Source: Ochrobactrum sp. RH2CCR150 (GTDB taxonomy: Bacteria > Pseudomonadota > Alphaproteobacteria > Rhizobiales > Rhizobiaceae). From it: a stretch of 64,000 nucleotides of DNA. Of the stretch, positions 26,889 through 35,781 are shown in pieces; the first letter of the stretch is position 1; every line of letters starts with the position of its first letter. A program made the translations under genes and the position numbers. A model generated the notes under the pieces. The model ran no database searches and was not told the origin of the DNA. It was given only the letters and a program-made list of their open reading frames with translations. The stretch spans positions 109,941-173,940 of the forward strand of contig JACGXE010000009.1 of NCBI GenBank assembly GCA_014138095.1, read 5' to 3'.

Positions 26889-27635
26889 ATGTCTGGAAAG
26901 CCTTTGAATGGGAAAGTGGCCTTTGTAACCGGTGGTAGCCGCGGTATCGGTGCCGCGATTGCGCGGCGATTGGCAAAAGACGGTGCAAGTGTTGCAATCA
27001 CCTATGTAAGCTCAAAGGAAAAAGCCGACGCAATCGTATCGGCGATCACTGCCGAAGGCGGTCGGGCCATCGCGTATAAGGCGGACAATCGCAATGCGGA
27101 TGAGATTGCCGCCGCGATTGAAGCGACGGTGAAAGAGCTTGGACGACTGGACATTCTAGTGAACAGTGCTGGCATCTGGAAAGCCGCTCCGCTGGATCAG
27201 GTGACGCTTGCGGATTTCGATGAGGTCATGGCGGTCAATTTTCGCGCAGTGTTTGCAGCCATATCGGCTGCTGCACCGCATCTGGGCGAGGGTGGGCGGA
27301 TTGTCACCATCGGCTCCAATCTGGCAGACCTTGTCGCTTGGCCGGGTATCAGTCTCTACGCAGCCAGCAAGTCGGCATTGATTGGTCTGACAAAGGGGCT
27401 TGCCCGCGATTTCGGTCCCAAAGGTGTTACGGTGAATGTCGTGCAGCCCGGGTCCACCAATACGGATATGAACCCCGCTGGCGGCGACCACTCTGGTCCG
27501 CAGCTGGAGCGTATCGCGACGGGCAGCTATGGCTCGCCGGATGATATTGCAAATCTGGTGACGTGGCTGGCCGGGCCTGAGTCACGCTTCGTTACGGGTG
27601 CCACGCTGACCGCCGACGGCGGAGCAAATGCCTGA
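26889..27635 (+). CDS. SDR-family oxidoreductase
   Basis: A 248-residue classical short-chain dehydrogenase with the cofactor motif TGGSRGIGAA (residues 14-23), the NSAG motif, and the catalytic YAASK (about 157-161) preceded by a Ser in IGSNL. The N-terminal part resembles FabG-like 3-oxoacyl reductases. Such TetR-controlled SDRs often act on small reactive carbonyls (family knowledge), but the substrate here is unknown. The ATG is preceded by AGAAAGGA. Confidence 0.9.
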   Translation: MSGKPLNGKVAFVTGGSRGIGAAIARRLAKDGASVAITYVSSKEKADAIVSAITAEGGRAIAYKADNRNADEIAAAIEATVKELGRLDILVNSAGIWKAAPLDQVTLADFDEVMAVNFRAVFAAISAAAPHLGEGGRIVTIGSNLADLVAWPGISLYAASKSALIGLTKGLARDFGPKGVTVNVVQPGSTNTDMNPAGGDHSGPQLERIATGSYGSPDDIANLVTWLAGPESRFVTGATLTADGGANA

Positions 27636-27640
27636 TACAG

Positions 27641-27668
27641 AAAGGGCGGCTTTGAAAGCCGCCCTTTT
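27641..27668. terminator. Bidirectional terminator between SDR and fumarase genes
   Basis: AAAGGGCGGCTTT and AAAGCCGCCCTTTT pair around a short loop, with T-run on the plus side and A-run on the other, so it can serve both converging genes. Confidence 0.88.
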
Positions 27669-27696
27669 ATCGTGTCGGGTATCAATCGGGCAATGA

Positions 27697-29316
27697 TCAG
27701 CCCAGATTGAGTTCCTTGAAGAAGTCATTGCCCTTGTCGTCAATGACGATGAAGGCCGGGAAATCTTCCACTTCGATCCGCCAGATGGCTTCCATGCCCA
27801 GTTCCGGATATTCGACCACTTCGACTTTCTTGATGCAGTCCTGCGCCAGACGGGCAGCCGGGCCACCGATGGAGCCGAGATAGAAACCGCCATGGCTTCC
27901 ACAGGCTTCGCGAACCTGACGCGAACGGTTGCCCTTGGCGAGCATCACCATGGAGCCGCCGAAGGACTGGAACTGGTCGACATAGGAATCCATGCGGCCA
28001 GCCGTGGTTGGGCCGAACGAACCCGATGCATAACCGGCAGGCGTCTTGGCGGGACCAGCGTAATAGACCGGATGGTCCTTGAAATAATCCGGCATGGATT
28101 CGCCGTTTTCCAGACGCTCGCGAATTTTCGCATGCGCGAGATCACGGGCGACGATGATCGGTCCAGTCAGCGAAAGCTGCGTCTTGACGGGGTGCTTGGA
28201 CAGTTCTTTCAGGATCTCGGCCATGGGCTGGTTGAGATCAATCTTCACCACATGCGACGACAGCTTTTCTTCGTCGATATCCGGCATGTATTGCGCCGGA
28301 TTGGTCTCCAGCTGCTCCAGAAAAATGCCTTCCTTGGTGATTTTGCCCTTGGCCTGACGGTCTGCTGAGCAAGAAACGCCGATTCCGATTGGCAGCGATG
28401 CGCCGTGGCGCGGCAGACGGATGACGCGCACGTCATGGCAGAAATATTTGCCGCCGAACTGCGCGCCGACACCCAGCGACTGGGTCAGCTTGTGGATTTC
28501 AGCTTCCATTTCCAGATCGCGGAAAGCATGGCCGGTTTCCGAACCTTCCGTCGGCAGGCTGTCGAGATAGCGCGTCGAGGCTAGCTTGACGGTCTTGAGA
28601 TTCATCTCGGCCGATGTGCCGCCGATGACAATTGCCAGATGGTAAGGCGGGCAGGCGGCTGTGCCGAGGCTGAGAATCTTGTCCTTGAGGAAGTCGATCA
28701 TCCGGTCATGGGTCAAAAGCGAAGGCGTGCCCTGATACAGGAACGTCTTGTTGGCCGACCCCCCGCCTTTTGCCACGAACAGGAACTTGTAGGCGTCTTC
28801 GCCTTCTTCATAGATGTCGATCTGCGCTGGCAGATTGTTCTTGGTGTTCTTTTCCTCGAACATCGACAGCGGCGCGAGCTGCGAATAGCGCAGGTTCTTT
28901 TTGTTATAGGCATCGAGCACACCGCTGCCGAGCGCATCGGCATCGCCGCCTTCGGTCCAGACGCGACGGCCCTTCTTGCCCATAATAATCGCAGTGCCGG
29001 TATCCTGACACATCGGCAGAACGCCGCCTGCAGCGATATTGGCGTTTTTCAGAAGGTCATAGGCCACAAAGCGATCATTGTCGGTCGCTTCCGGGTCTTC
29101 CATGATCTTTGCAAGCTGCTGGAGATGACCCGGGCGCAGCAAATGGTTGATGTCGGCAAACGCCGCTTCGGAAAGAAGACGGAGCCCTTCCGGTTCGACG
29201 GTCAGGATTTCCTGACCTTTGAACGTATCGACCGAAACATGGTCGGAGGTCAGTTTGCGGTAAGGGGTGGTGTCTTCACCAAGAGGAAAGAGATCGGCGG
29301 CGCTTGCTTCTGCCAT
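27697..29316 (-). CDS. fumA: Class I fumarate hydratase (iron-sulfur fumarase)
   Basis: Interconverts fumarate and L-malate in the citric-acid cycle using a [4Fe-4S] cluster. The 539-residue protein has both halves of the class I enzyme: the N-terminal region with the three cluster cysteines C103 (LPMCQDTGT), C222 (TAACPPYH) and C316 (GVSCSADRQ), and the C-terminal swivel domain with the [12 protein letters not shown] motif. ATG at 29316 ([10 protein letters not shown]) has GAGG seven bases upstream. The class I enzyme is oxygen-sensitive and iron-dependent, in keeping with the other Fe-S genes in this window. I assign fumA by size and sequence; fumB is equally possible as a name. Confidence 0.95.
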   Translation of the reverse strand: MAEASAADLFPLGEDTTPYRKLTSDHVSVDTFKGQEILTVEPEGLRLLSEAAFADINHLLRPGHLQQLAKIMEDPEATDNDRFVAYDLLKNANIAAGGVLPMCQDTGTAIIMGKKGRRVWTEGGDADALGSGVLDAYNKKNLRYSQLAPLSMFEEKNTKNNLPAQIDIYEEGEDAYKFLFVAKGGGSANKTFLYQGTPSLLTHDRMIDFLKDKILSLGTAACPPYHLAIVIGGTSAEMNLKTVKLASTRYLDSLPTEGSETGHAFRDLEMEAEIHKLTQSLGVGAQFGGKYFCHDVRVIRLPRHGASLPIGIGVSCSADRQAKGKITKEGIFLEQLETNPAQYMPDIDEEKLSSHVVKIDLNQPMAEILKELSKHPVKTQLSLTGPIIVARDLAHAKIRERLENGESMPDYFKDHPVYYAGPAKTPAGYASGSFGPTTAGRMDSYVDQFQSFGGSMVMLAKGNRSRQVREACGSHGGFYLGSIGGPAARLAQDCIKKVEVVEYPELGMEAIWRIEVEDFPAFIVIDDKGNDFFKELNLG

Positions 29317-29704
29317 CGTGGTACCTCGCTTGCTTGCCTGCCGCACTGGTTGGCAATCGCAAGATCGCCAGCCTGCACGTTATGTTGCTCAGAACCCGGA
29401 TTGCTGGGCAGCAGCCGGGATAAATTCTGAGGGGCTTTTAGCGCGATGAGAGGCGGAAGCCACTGCGGCACATTGCGCAATGGGGTAAACACGGGACCAT
29501 CTGTTGCAGGCCACATGTTGCTTTAATACGTCTCCCTCAAAGTTTTGTGATTAATTAAAAGCAAGAAATTGAAAGAAGTGGCATTAGCGTTAAAACTTTC
29601 TATACGAGATTCATAAAATCTACGCGAAATGATTGAGACGGATTCGCCTTTTGGCGGACATGCTAACTTTGGCGGTTGAAATGCAGTTTTCTCGGCGCGC
29701 GCAG
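29317..29704. other. Intergenic region between fumarase and L,D-transpeptidase genes
   Basis: About 390 bases between divergent genes. An AT-rich stretch at about 29540-29620 is the most likely promoter area for the transpeptidase gene. I see no gene, repeat or riboswitch. Confidence 0.5.
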
Positions 29705-31687
29705 ATGGATGCAAAGAAAATTCGCACGAGCGGGTCTTATGTCCGCAATGCGATGGTACTGGCTCTGGCTGCATCAGCCTTGTTCCCGGTCACGCAGGCG
29801 CAGGCAGCGAATTCACTTTTCGAGCTTTTCCAGCAGCGCCGCCAGCAGGCCGCGCAGCCTGTCGCTCCGCTTCCGCCTGCCGTCGTGGCTCCGAGTACAG
29901 CTGCGGCAGCGCCAACGGCACCAACACGCATCGTTCCGCCTGCACAGCGCGTGACGGTCAAGGGGCCGGAAATCTATGATTACAAGCCGGAAGCGCTGAT
30001 CAAGATCGATTTCACGGCACTCGACATGCAGGTTACGGCTGCAACCGCGCCAGCCGCCATTGTTGATCCGCTGACATCGGGCATGTCCCCGATCCGCGTG
30101 GATAAGACGCCTGATGCGAGCGAAACGGCCGGCAATCGTGCTTTCGACGCCGCGATGGATTATTTGAAGTCCGTCGATGTGAAGGCTGAAAAGCCAATCG
30201 CGGAAGCGATTGTTTCTTATTATTCGACCAACCGTTCTTTCATGTGGTCGGCTGACGGCAAGGTGCTGGATCGGGCCAAGGCCGTTGCAGCCTTCTTTGC
30301 ACGCGCTGGCGAAGATGGTCTCAATGCCGATGAATATGCGGTGACGATCCCCTCGGACAATTTCGATCCGGCGCAGAACGAAGAACGCCAGCAGAAGCTG
30401 GCCGAGTTTGAAGTTCGCATGTCGGCTCGCGCGCTGCGCTATGCAATGGATGCGGGCGAGGGGCGCGTGATCGCCGACCGTCTGAGTGGTTTCCACGATC
30501 TGCCGCGTGATCGCGTCGATCCGAAAGCCGTGCTGGCCAGACTGGCTGGCGAAGCCGATCCGTCCGCCTATCTGCACGGGTTCCAGCCGGATAATGCGCA
30601 GTATACGGCTTTGAAACAGGCTTTGTCCGAGACGGAAGCGCCGACGGGTCAAACCGTTCGTGTCTCTCTCGATGGCGCCATTCGTCCGGGCGATACCAGC
30701 GACCAGCTGGCCAAGATCGTGGCGCTGATCACCAAACATGCGCCTGCCGACTATCTGGAAAAGCACCGCGACGTTTTGCAGGCTCATGCCGATACGAGCC
30801 TTTACGATCCGGAACTGGTTTCCGCGATCAAGGACTACCAGAAGCTCTCGGGCAGTGCGCCAGATGGTGTCATCGGGCGAAACACGGTTTCTGCGTTGCA
30901 GGGTGAGCAATCATCGGTGAAGCGTGACCGCATTCTCTATTCGATGGAACGTCTGCGCTGGCTGCCGCATGATTTCGGCACGCGCTATGTAATGGTCAAC
31001 CAACCCGCATACCGCGCTGAATATTTCGAAGGTGGTCAGGAAAAGCTGGGTATGAATGTGGTGATCGGCTCGCCGACCCATCAGACCTATTTCTTCTACA
31101 ACAAGGTGCAGACGGTTGTTTTCAACCCCTCCTGGGGTGTGCCGCGTTCGATTATTCTGAACGAAATGCTGCCCAAGGTCATGCGCGATACGAGCTATCT
31201 CGACCGAAATGGCTATGAAGTCTATGTCGGCGGCAAGAAGGTTTCGGCAAGTGCCGTCAACTGGAGCGCCGTGGCTGCGGGCAAGGCACATGTCGGCATC
31301 CGTCAGAAGCCGAGCCTCGATAACGCACTGGGCGAGCTGAAGATCCTGTTCCCGAACGAACATGATATCTACATGCATGACACACCGGCAAAGTCCTATT
31401 TCAGCCGCGACATGCGCGCGCTGAGTCATGGCTGTATTCGTCTGGAACGTCCGCGCGACATGGCCGCAGCCGTACTCGGCAAGCCGGTCGGCGATCTGGA
31501 GAAATATTTCGGCAAGAACGAGCGCGGCATCAAGGTGCCGGAGCCAGTGCCGGTCTATATTTCCTACTTCACGGCATGGCCGGACGCAAATGGACAGATT
31601 CGTTACTACGGCGACGTCTATGACCGCGACTCAGGCATGCAGAAGGCTTCCGATAAAACTGCGGCTTCGCGACTGGCGGCGCTCTGA
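29705..31687 (+). CDS. Large L,D-transpeptidase (YcbB-like)
   Basis: Cell-wall cross-linking enzyme of the YkuD family, periplasmic. The 660-residue protein has a signal peptide (about 1-36, LFPVTQAQAA), an N-terminal Ala/Pro-rich region, a middle domain, a peptidoglycan-binding-type segment (SAIKDYQKLSGSAPDGVIGRNTVSAL near residue 376) and the C-terminal catalytic YkuD domain with SHGCIRLERP (Cys577). The domain order is that of E. coli LdtD/YcbB, which builds 3-3 cross-links and is important in rhizobial envelopes. ATG at 29705 is an inference; an upstream start at 29633 would disturb the signal peptide. Confidence 0.9.
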   Translation: MDAKKIRTSGSYVRNAMVLALAASALFPVTQAQAANSLFELFQQRRQQAAQPVAPLPPAVVAPSTAAAAPTAPTRIVPPAQRVTVKGPEIYDYKPEALIKIDFTALDMQVTAATAPAAIVDPLTSGMSPIRVDKTPDASETAGNRAFDAAMDYLKSVDVKAEKPIAEAIVSYYSTNRSFMWSADGKVLDRAKAVAAFFARAGEDGLNADEYAVTIPSDNFDPAQNEERQQKLAEFEVRMSARALRYAMDAGEGRVIADRLSGFHDLPRDRVDPKAVLARLAGEADPSAYLHGFQPDNAQYTALKQALSETEAPTGQTVRVSLDGAIRPGDTSDQLAKIVALITKHAPADYLEKHRDVLQAHADTSLYDPELVSAIKDYQKLSGSAPDGVIGRNTVSALQGEQSSVKRDRILYSMERLRWLPHDFGTRYVMVNQPAYRAEYFEGGQEKLGMNVVIGSPTHQTYFFYNKVQTVVFNPSWGVPRSIILNEMLPKVMRDTSYLDRNGYEVYVGGKKVSASAVNWSAVAAGKAHVGIRQKPSLDNALGELKILFPNEHDIYMHDTPAKSYFSRDMRALSHGCIRLERPRDMAAAVLGKPVGDLEKYFGKNERGIKVPEPVPVYISYFTAWPDANGQIRYYGDVYDRDSGMQKASDKTAASRLAAL

Positions 31688-31740
31688 TCGACGCTCGGCC
31701 TCTGGCGTTCGGTGACAGTACAGATTTTCAAGTCTTGGAC

Positions 31741-31771
31741 ATGGCCGTTATCGTTCGATAGCGGCCATTTT
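31741..31771 (+). terminator. Intrinsic terminator after the L,D-transpeptidase gene
   Basis: ATGGCCGTTATCG pairs with CGATAGCGGCCAT (one G-T pair), followed by TTTTCG. Confidence 0.85.
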
Positions 31772-31898
31772 CGTTGATGCTTGCCGAACCGATTTACGTG
31801 CGAAAATCAATTTGGGAAATGAGGTGGCGGGTGCTTGACTTTGCCCCGAGCGGGACCGTATATCCGCGTCACCTTGATTGAGCACATTGCAGCTCTAA

Positions 31899-31973
31899 GG
31901 GCGCGTAGCTCAGCGGTAGAGCACTCCCTTCACACGGGAGGGGTCACAGGTTCAATCCCTGTCGCGCCCACCA
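31899..31973 (+). tRNA. tRNA-Val (anticodon CAC)
   Basis: Starts GGGCGCGTAGCTCAGCGG. Acceptor stem GGGCGCG/CGCGCCC, anticodon arm CTCCC-TTCACAC-GGGAG (anticodon CAC), T-arm with GTTCAATCC, encoded CCA. Length is 75 nt. Confidence 0.97.
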
Positions 31974-32041
31974 TTCCAAATCTCTTTTGAATTCATGTCG
32001 TTGTCATGCGCAAAGGTGCGCCAATACGTTTCTGCACGCGT

Positions 32042-32224
32042 TTAGTTGCCCGTCGGTGCCGTGGCGCCTGGAACGCCCGTATTCGTCACGATATTTCTGT
32101 CGTCATCATATCGGGTAATGAGCATTAGCGCGGCGAGGGCGACCAAAATCGGCACAATAAGACACATAACCCTGACCGCAATCAGAGCAGTATGCCGGGT
32201 CCATGTCAGCGCTCTTGCTCTCAT
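32042..32224 (-). CDS. Small membrane protein (60 aa), unknown
   Basis: A 60-residue frame with a basic N terminus (MRARALTWTRHTALIAVR), one hydrophobic helix (VMCLIVPILVALAALMLI, residues 19-36) and a polar tail ending TGVPGATAPTGN. It reads as a single-pass inner-membrane protein. The ribosome-binding site is weak. It lies directly after tRNA-Val. I do not recognise it, and the translation needs support. Confidence 0.45.
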   Translation of the reverse strand: MRARALTWTRHTALIAVRVMCLIVPILVALAALMLITRYDDDRNIVTNTGVPGATAPTGN

Positions 32225-32309
32225 GGCTGATATTATCTCACGGATGAGAATAATTCGCCATAATGAGCCGCATTAACAATAAGCAATCTTGCGGATAAGT
32301 CGGACGGCC

Positions 32310-32615
32310 TTATCGAGCGCACCGTTGCCGGTTGAGGCGGACTTTAATCCTGTCTGGCTTGCCTGAATCGGTAGTTTTGGACGAGACGATATGCGCCCGC
32401 ACAGTGCAGGTGCCTGCGAGAACCTCGAAATTATTTGCACGGATGTACATGACCGTGTTGATCGGGTTCTTGGGTAATTCGCGAGAGACCGCGTCTACGA
32501 CCGCCTTGATTTCGGCGGCGCGCTGTTTGGGGGATGTTGCAGCCATAACTGTGCTGGTGGCAGTGAAGCCACTGACTGATAATGCCGCGATACAGATGAA
32601 AATAGCTTTCTTCAT
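32310..32615 (-). CDS. Small secreted protein (101 aa), unknown
   Basis: A 101-residue protein with a signal peptide (MKKAIFICIAALSVSG, cleavage near VMAAT at residue 25) and a small folded domain with two Cys (near CTVRAH and at RQRCAR) that may form a disulfide. GGAGG lies eight bases before the ATG. Function unknown. It lies with other small exported genes in the 32-36 kb segment. Confidence 0.75.
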   Translation of the reverse strand: MKKAIFICIAALSVSGFTATSTVMAATSPKQRAAEIKAVVDAVSRELPKNPINTVMYIRANNFEVLAGTCTVRAHIVSSKTTDSGKPDRIKVRLNRQRCAR

Positions 32616-32914
32616 TGGCGATGCCTCCGATTGAGCTGAGTGGATGAAAGCGCGGCTCTCGCCTGAAGAAAACTATCGTCGCTTTCGCTTATCATGAGAC
32701 TGGTAGCGTGTTTGTCGTCAGACGCAAGCCGTATCGAGTGGCCAAAGCTATAAAGACGCGTGTTTAAGGTCATTATAAATACATTGCCGGCTAATTTACG
32801 GAACGTTTCGCAAACGCGTGCTCATTGCCCAAAGAATGCGGCCCCGAATCTGCAGGAGAACGGGACCGCGACTATCAGAATCGTCCTTTATGGGCGAGAT
32901 TCGCTCCGGTAGGT

Positions 32915-33499
32915 TTACTGTGCCGGGGCGGGCGTTGCTGGTGCTGTGGTTTCACCGCCAGATGGCGCGTCGCTTTCCTTAGCCGCATTGGGATCGGCTA
33001 CACCATTGGTGAACATCTTGGAGCGGTCAAATGCAGGCGCTGCCGTTAGCTCATCCTTGGTGGCGCTGAGAACCAGCCACGTGTTTCCGTCACTACGGGT
33101 CGCCAGTTGCAACACGTCGGGACTAACGGCGACATCTTTTTCACCAACGCCGAGAAAGCCGCCCACACCGATCACTGCGGCCACAACAGAACCGTCAGCG
33201 CTGACGATCAGATCGTTCAGCTTGCCGATGGATTTGGCGTCATTGGCGTCACTTTCATAAACGCTGCGGCCAATGAAGCTCGAAACCAGGACTTCCCCGT
33301 CCTTCGGCTCAACAAAACCGATTTTGCTCGTATCAGGCGAGGGAGAAGCACCGAACATATTCTTGGTAGAAACAGGCAAGTCCTGTTGAGCTGGTGCGTC
33401 TGTGCCGGGAGTGGTGGCGGAGGGAGCCGCCGTCTGCGCCAGAGCTGGGGCACTAATCAACAGTGCACACGCTGCCGTCAGAAGTGTCGTTCTAAACAT
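32915..33499 (-). CDS. Secreted PRC-barrel-domain protein
   Basis: A 194-residue exported protein. A signal peptide (MFRTTLLTAACALLISAPALAQ, 1-22) is followed by a linker and a PRC-barrel-type domain (about 57-140: SSFIGRSVYES, KSIGKLNDLIVSADGSVVAAVIGVGGFLGVGEKDVAV), then a Pro/Ala-rich tail (TTAPATPAPAQ). PRC-barrel proteins bind RNA or other partners in varied contexts; exported ones of this type are common in rhizobia and usually stress-induced. An EcfG-type promoter candidate at 33537-33561 supports this. Confidence 0.85.
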   Translation of the reverse strand: MFRTTLLTAACALLISAPALAQTAAPSATTPGTDAPAQQDLPVSTKNMFGASPSPDTSKIGFVEPKDGEVLVSSFIGRSVYESDANDAKSIGKLNDLIVSADGSVVAAVIGVGGFLGVGEKDVAVSPDVLQLATRSDGNTWLVLSATKDELTAAPAFDRSKMFTNGVADPNAAKESDAPSGGETTAPATPAPAQ

Positions 33500-33536
33500 A
33501 ACTACTCTCCTTTCTGCATTGAGTGTTCATAGTCCT

Positions 33537-33561
33537 AACGGTCTGATTTCAGGATCGTTCC
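33537..33561 (-). promoter_or_regulatory. EcfG-type (general stress) promoter upstream of the PRC-barrel gene
   Basis: On the minus strand GGAAC (complement of GTTCC at 33557-33561), a 16-base spacer, and CGTT (complement of AACG at 33537-33540) match the alphaproteobacterial EcfG consensus GGAAC-N16/17-CGTT with no mismatch. Confidence 0.6.
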
Positions 33562-33726
33562 GACATTTTTTGTGTGTTGGTGTGGTGATGTCGGCTACGG
33601 AGTGCATGCGCGCAAAAACGCAAGCCAAAAGTGCCAGTCACAGTGAATCGGAAAGCCGACGCAACAGACGAGGCTTTTCGGGCATCAGAGCGATAGAGAA
33701 AACCGGAGATATATCCGGAGGTGCGC

Positions 33727-34161
33727 TTACTGTACGGGTGGAACGACTGGAGCCGGATCGGATTGCACAGGAGCGACAACCGCTGCCGAGGGTGAAGGTC
33801 CGCAGCGGTTTACACGGGTGTGGCGAACACCTTTCGACAGGAAGACGATCTCAAGAGCATCGGCGATCGGTGTGATCGTCACATTCTCGCTGACCTGTTG
33901 GGCGTCGGCGCCGCAAACCAGATTGAGCGTGAACGTTCCCTTGTAGTTGTCGAGCTTCATCACCGTGCACTGCATGTCACGGGCGTCGAAGCGCTCCCGG
34001 GATATCGTGTAGCGCTTGTCATTATTGCTGCACCACGTGCCGATAATCGGCGTGGCGTCGACTGGCGGCTTGGGCGGATTGACGCTGGCTGAAGGCGACG
34101 CCGTGCAGGATGCCAGCGCGGGAAGCGCCAATGCACAAGCAACATTCAGTTTCCGCGACAT
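33727..34161 (-). CDS. Small lipoprotein (144 aa), unknown
   Basis: A 144-residue protein with a lipoprotein signal peptide: LPALASC ends in the acylated Cys at position 19. The mature part has Pro/Lys-rich start (SVNPPKPPVD), a compact domain with several Cys (TWCSNND, MQCTVMK, NLVCGAD, NRCGPS), and a Pro-rich end. The Cys pairs suggest disulfide bonding in the periplasm. I do not recognise the family. It lies in the same small exported gene group. Confidence 0.75.
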   Translation of the reverse strand: MSRKLNVACALALPALASCTASPSASVNPPKPPVDATPIIGTWCSNNDKRYTISRERFDARDMQCTVMKLDNYKGTFTLNLVCGADAQQVSENVTITPIADALEIVFLSKGVRHTRVNRCGPSPSAAVVAPVQSDPAPVVPPVQ

Positions 34162-34269
34162 TTCATACCCCTACGAAGCAGATCAAACTGGAACAGTCAG
34201 GACTATTGGATATCGGGAAAGCAGCATGGGCTCAAGCGTCTAACGCGAGCAGATTGCGCGCTACCGTGT

Positions 34270-34307
34270 AAAAAGGGAGGCGCGGCAAGGGCATGCCACG
34301 TCTCCCT
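34270..34307 (-). terminator. Intrinsic terminator (minus strand) beyond the 34.45 kb gene
   Basis: AGGGAG-CG-GGCA and TGCC-CG-CTCCCT pair with minor mismatches, and TTTTT follows on the minus strand. It lies 145 bases past the end of the nearest upstream gene, so it could end either that transcript or a separate small RNA. Confidence 0.6.
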
Positions 34308-34398
34308 ATAGATGCGTACCAGTTCAACGAAATACGCAACGGGCCATTTGGAGCGGCCCGTTGGAAACGATATTCCGCGCGCCAAAGAGCGCAATTGC

Positions 34399-34422
34399 AG
34401 ATTTGTAACGAATTGTTGCTGG
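34399..34422. repeat. 24-base direct repeat, copy 1
   Basis: AGATTTGTAACGAAT, two bases (TG), then TTGCTGG. The same sequence with two changes occurs at 35588-35611. Both copies lie in intergenic DNA. Confidence 0.6.
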
Positions 34423-34452
34423 CACAATTTGGACCGGCAATGACGTTAAAGG

Positions 34453-34824
34453 TCAGTCGCCTTTGACCGACACAACAACGCTGTCGTCAAAAATCTCGAC
34501 ATAAATCAAAGGTGTGCCGTTCAAAATGTCATGCTCGGCACGTCCGTAGAAGCTGCCATTGGCAACCATCCGCTCGAGGCGTGCCCGGTTGGCTTTGCTG
34601 CTGAAATAATCATCCAGATCGTCGTCGGAATCACACTTGCCGTAGACGTAAACATTCGCTCGATCCTGACGAATGATAGCCGCCGCCGTGGTCAGCCGCT
34701 CACCGGAAGAGTTGAAATGATCGGCAGCGCTGAGGCGCGCATAATATGAATCGATTGGCTTCTCAGCTGCACTGGCTACAGAAGCCGAAGCAAGCAAAAG
34801 CGCTGCGACTATAAATCCCCGCAT
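34453..34824 (-). CDS. Small secreted protein (123 aa), unknown
   Basis: A 123-residue protein with a signal peptide (MRGFIVAALLLASASVASAAEK, cleavage near residue 20) followed by an acidic, mostly helical domain (KCDSDDDLDDYFSSKANRARL). It contains a single Cys near residue 64. Function unknown. It is preceded by TAAGTACGAGGGAAACC, with GAGGG eight bases before the ATG. A terminator and hairpin follow downstream. Confidence 0.75.
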   Translation of the reverse strand: MRGFIVAALLLASASVASAAEKPIDSYYARLSAADHFNSSGERLTTAAAIIRQDRANVYVYGKCDSDDDLDDYFSSKANRARLERMVANGSFYGRAEHDILNGTPLIYVEIFDDSVVVSVKGD

Positions 34825-34940
34825 GGTTTCCCTCGTACTTAGTCAAAAGCTAAAGCAATTTGAGCGGGATAAAAACTGAGTCGCAAGCACAAGTCGAGTG
34901 GCTGAAAAGATGAACGTTCGAGAGTGTCGAATAGATAAGA

Positions 34941-34964
34941 AAAACCCCGCCAGAGCGGGGTTTT
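34941..34964 (-). terminator. Intrinsic terminator after csbD
   Basis: CCCCGC-TCTG-GCGGGG with flanking AAAA/TTTT. On the minus strand, the T-run directly follows the CsbD stop codon. Confidence 0.88.
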
Positions 34965-34966
34965 GT

Positions 34967-35176
34967 TCAGGACAACCATTGTTGGCGACTATACCAGTCG
35001 TCAATTTCGGATTTGGCACGGTCTTTGGCTACGCCATACCGTTCTTGAATCTTGCCTTCAAGCTGTTCACGGCGACCGCTGATCTGATCCAGATCATCGT
35101 CGGTCAGCTTGCCCCATTGTTCCTGGATCTTGCCTTTAACCTGTTTCCAGTTTCCTTCAACACGGTTCCAGTCCAT
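34967..35176 (-). CDS. CsbD-family stress protein
   Basis: A 69-residue CsbD domain: MDWNRVEGNWKQVKGKIQEQWG begins the family pattern, repeated in part later (LEGKIQERYGVAKD). CsbD proteins are very abundant in stress and of unknown mechanism. The ATG at 35176 is preceded by CGGAGGAAAT. The EcfG-type promoter candidate upstream (35216-35240) is consistent with sigma-factor control in alphaproteobacteria. Confidence 0.88.
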   Translation of the reverse strand: MDWNRVEGNWKQVKGKIQEQWGKLTDDDLDQISGRREQLEGKIQERYGVAKDRAKSEIDDWYSRQQWLS

Positions 35177-35215
35177 CGGGATTTCCTCCGTTTTACGTTT
35201 TGGGGACAGAGGGGT

Positions 35216-35240
35216 AACGCGCGAATAGCCGGATAGTTCA
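35216..35240 (-). promoter_or_regulatory. EcfG-type (general stress) promoter upstream of csbD
   Basis: On the minus strand TGAAC (complement of GTTCA at 35236-35240), a 16-base spacer and CGTT (complement of AACG at 35216-35219). One base differs from GGAAC-N16-CGTT. It lies about 40 bases before the csbD start. Confidence 0.5.
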
Positions 35241-35587
35241 CCATTCGAGGCGAAACCTGTAGGGCTGCTATTGGAATGGAGGAAAACCAAAGGGAGAAAC
35301 CCCGACGTTTGTGTTTGGTGCATAATGACGCCGGGGTGCGCTTCACCGCTGATGCAACGAAGCGCGCATGGAGATGATTGCATAAAGGCGGCAGAAAAAT
35401 GAACCCGCTCAGGTTGCATCGAGAAGAAGGAGTGGGAGACGCTCAACAAGGGCAGCGTGGCGTCTCCCATGTCAATTGCGCGCTATTGGGGCAACACGCA
35501 ATTTAACGGACTGGTGTGTCTTCCAGTCGGGCGGTTGCTTGGGCCGCCGAAGATGAATTTACAGTGGGCCACGTTTATCTCAATCGA

Positions 35588-35611
35588 AGATTTGTAACGA
35601 ATATTTGCTGG
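35588..35611. repeat. 24-base direct repeat, copy 2
   Basis: AGATTTGTAACGAAT, two bases (AT), then TTGCTGG; a near-copy of 34399-34422. Some further similarity extends outward on both sides (CAAT before, CCGGC after). Confidence 0.6.
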
Positions 35612-35781
35612 GTATTTCCCGGCTTTGCCGTCACGGTAACTAATTATTATAACAATAAAAATCTTTTGAATAATATTTGCAAATATATTAAGTTGATCAC
35701 AGATGTTTGAAAAGTCGTATCTGTTCATTTTGAGTTCATGCGCTAAGTTTCATGATACTTCCATCAAGAGGAGTACAGGAA

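Larger units (their letters stand above)
35177..35781. other. Long intergenic region with promoter and repeat
   Basis: About 600 bases with no convincing gene. It contains the CsbD promoter candidate (35216-35240), the second copy of a 24-base repeat (35588-35611), and an AT-rich stretch (about 35630-35760) that probably holds the promoter of the His-rich protein gene. Short open frames on both strands here lack coding signs. Confidence 0.55.

Noticed and set aside
31899..32300. Genomic island inserted in tRNA-Val
   Set aside because: No integrase gene and no direct repeat of the tRNA 3' end were seen in the following kilobases.
35516..35728. Short open frames on both strands in the region before the His-rich protein
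   Set aside because: AT-rich composition, no start signals and no conserved pattern.
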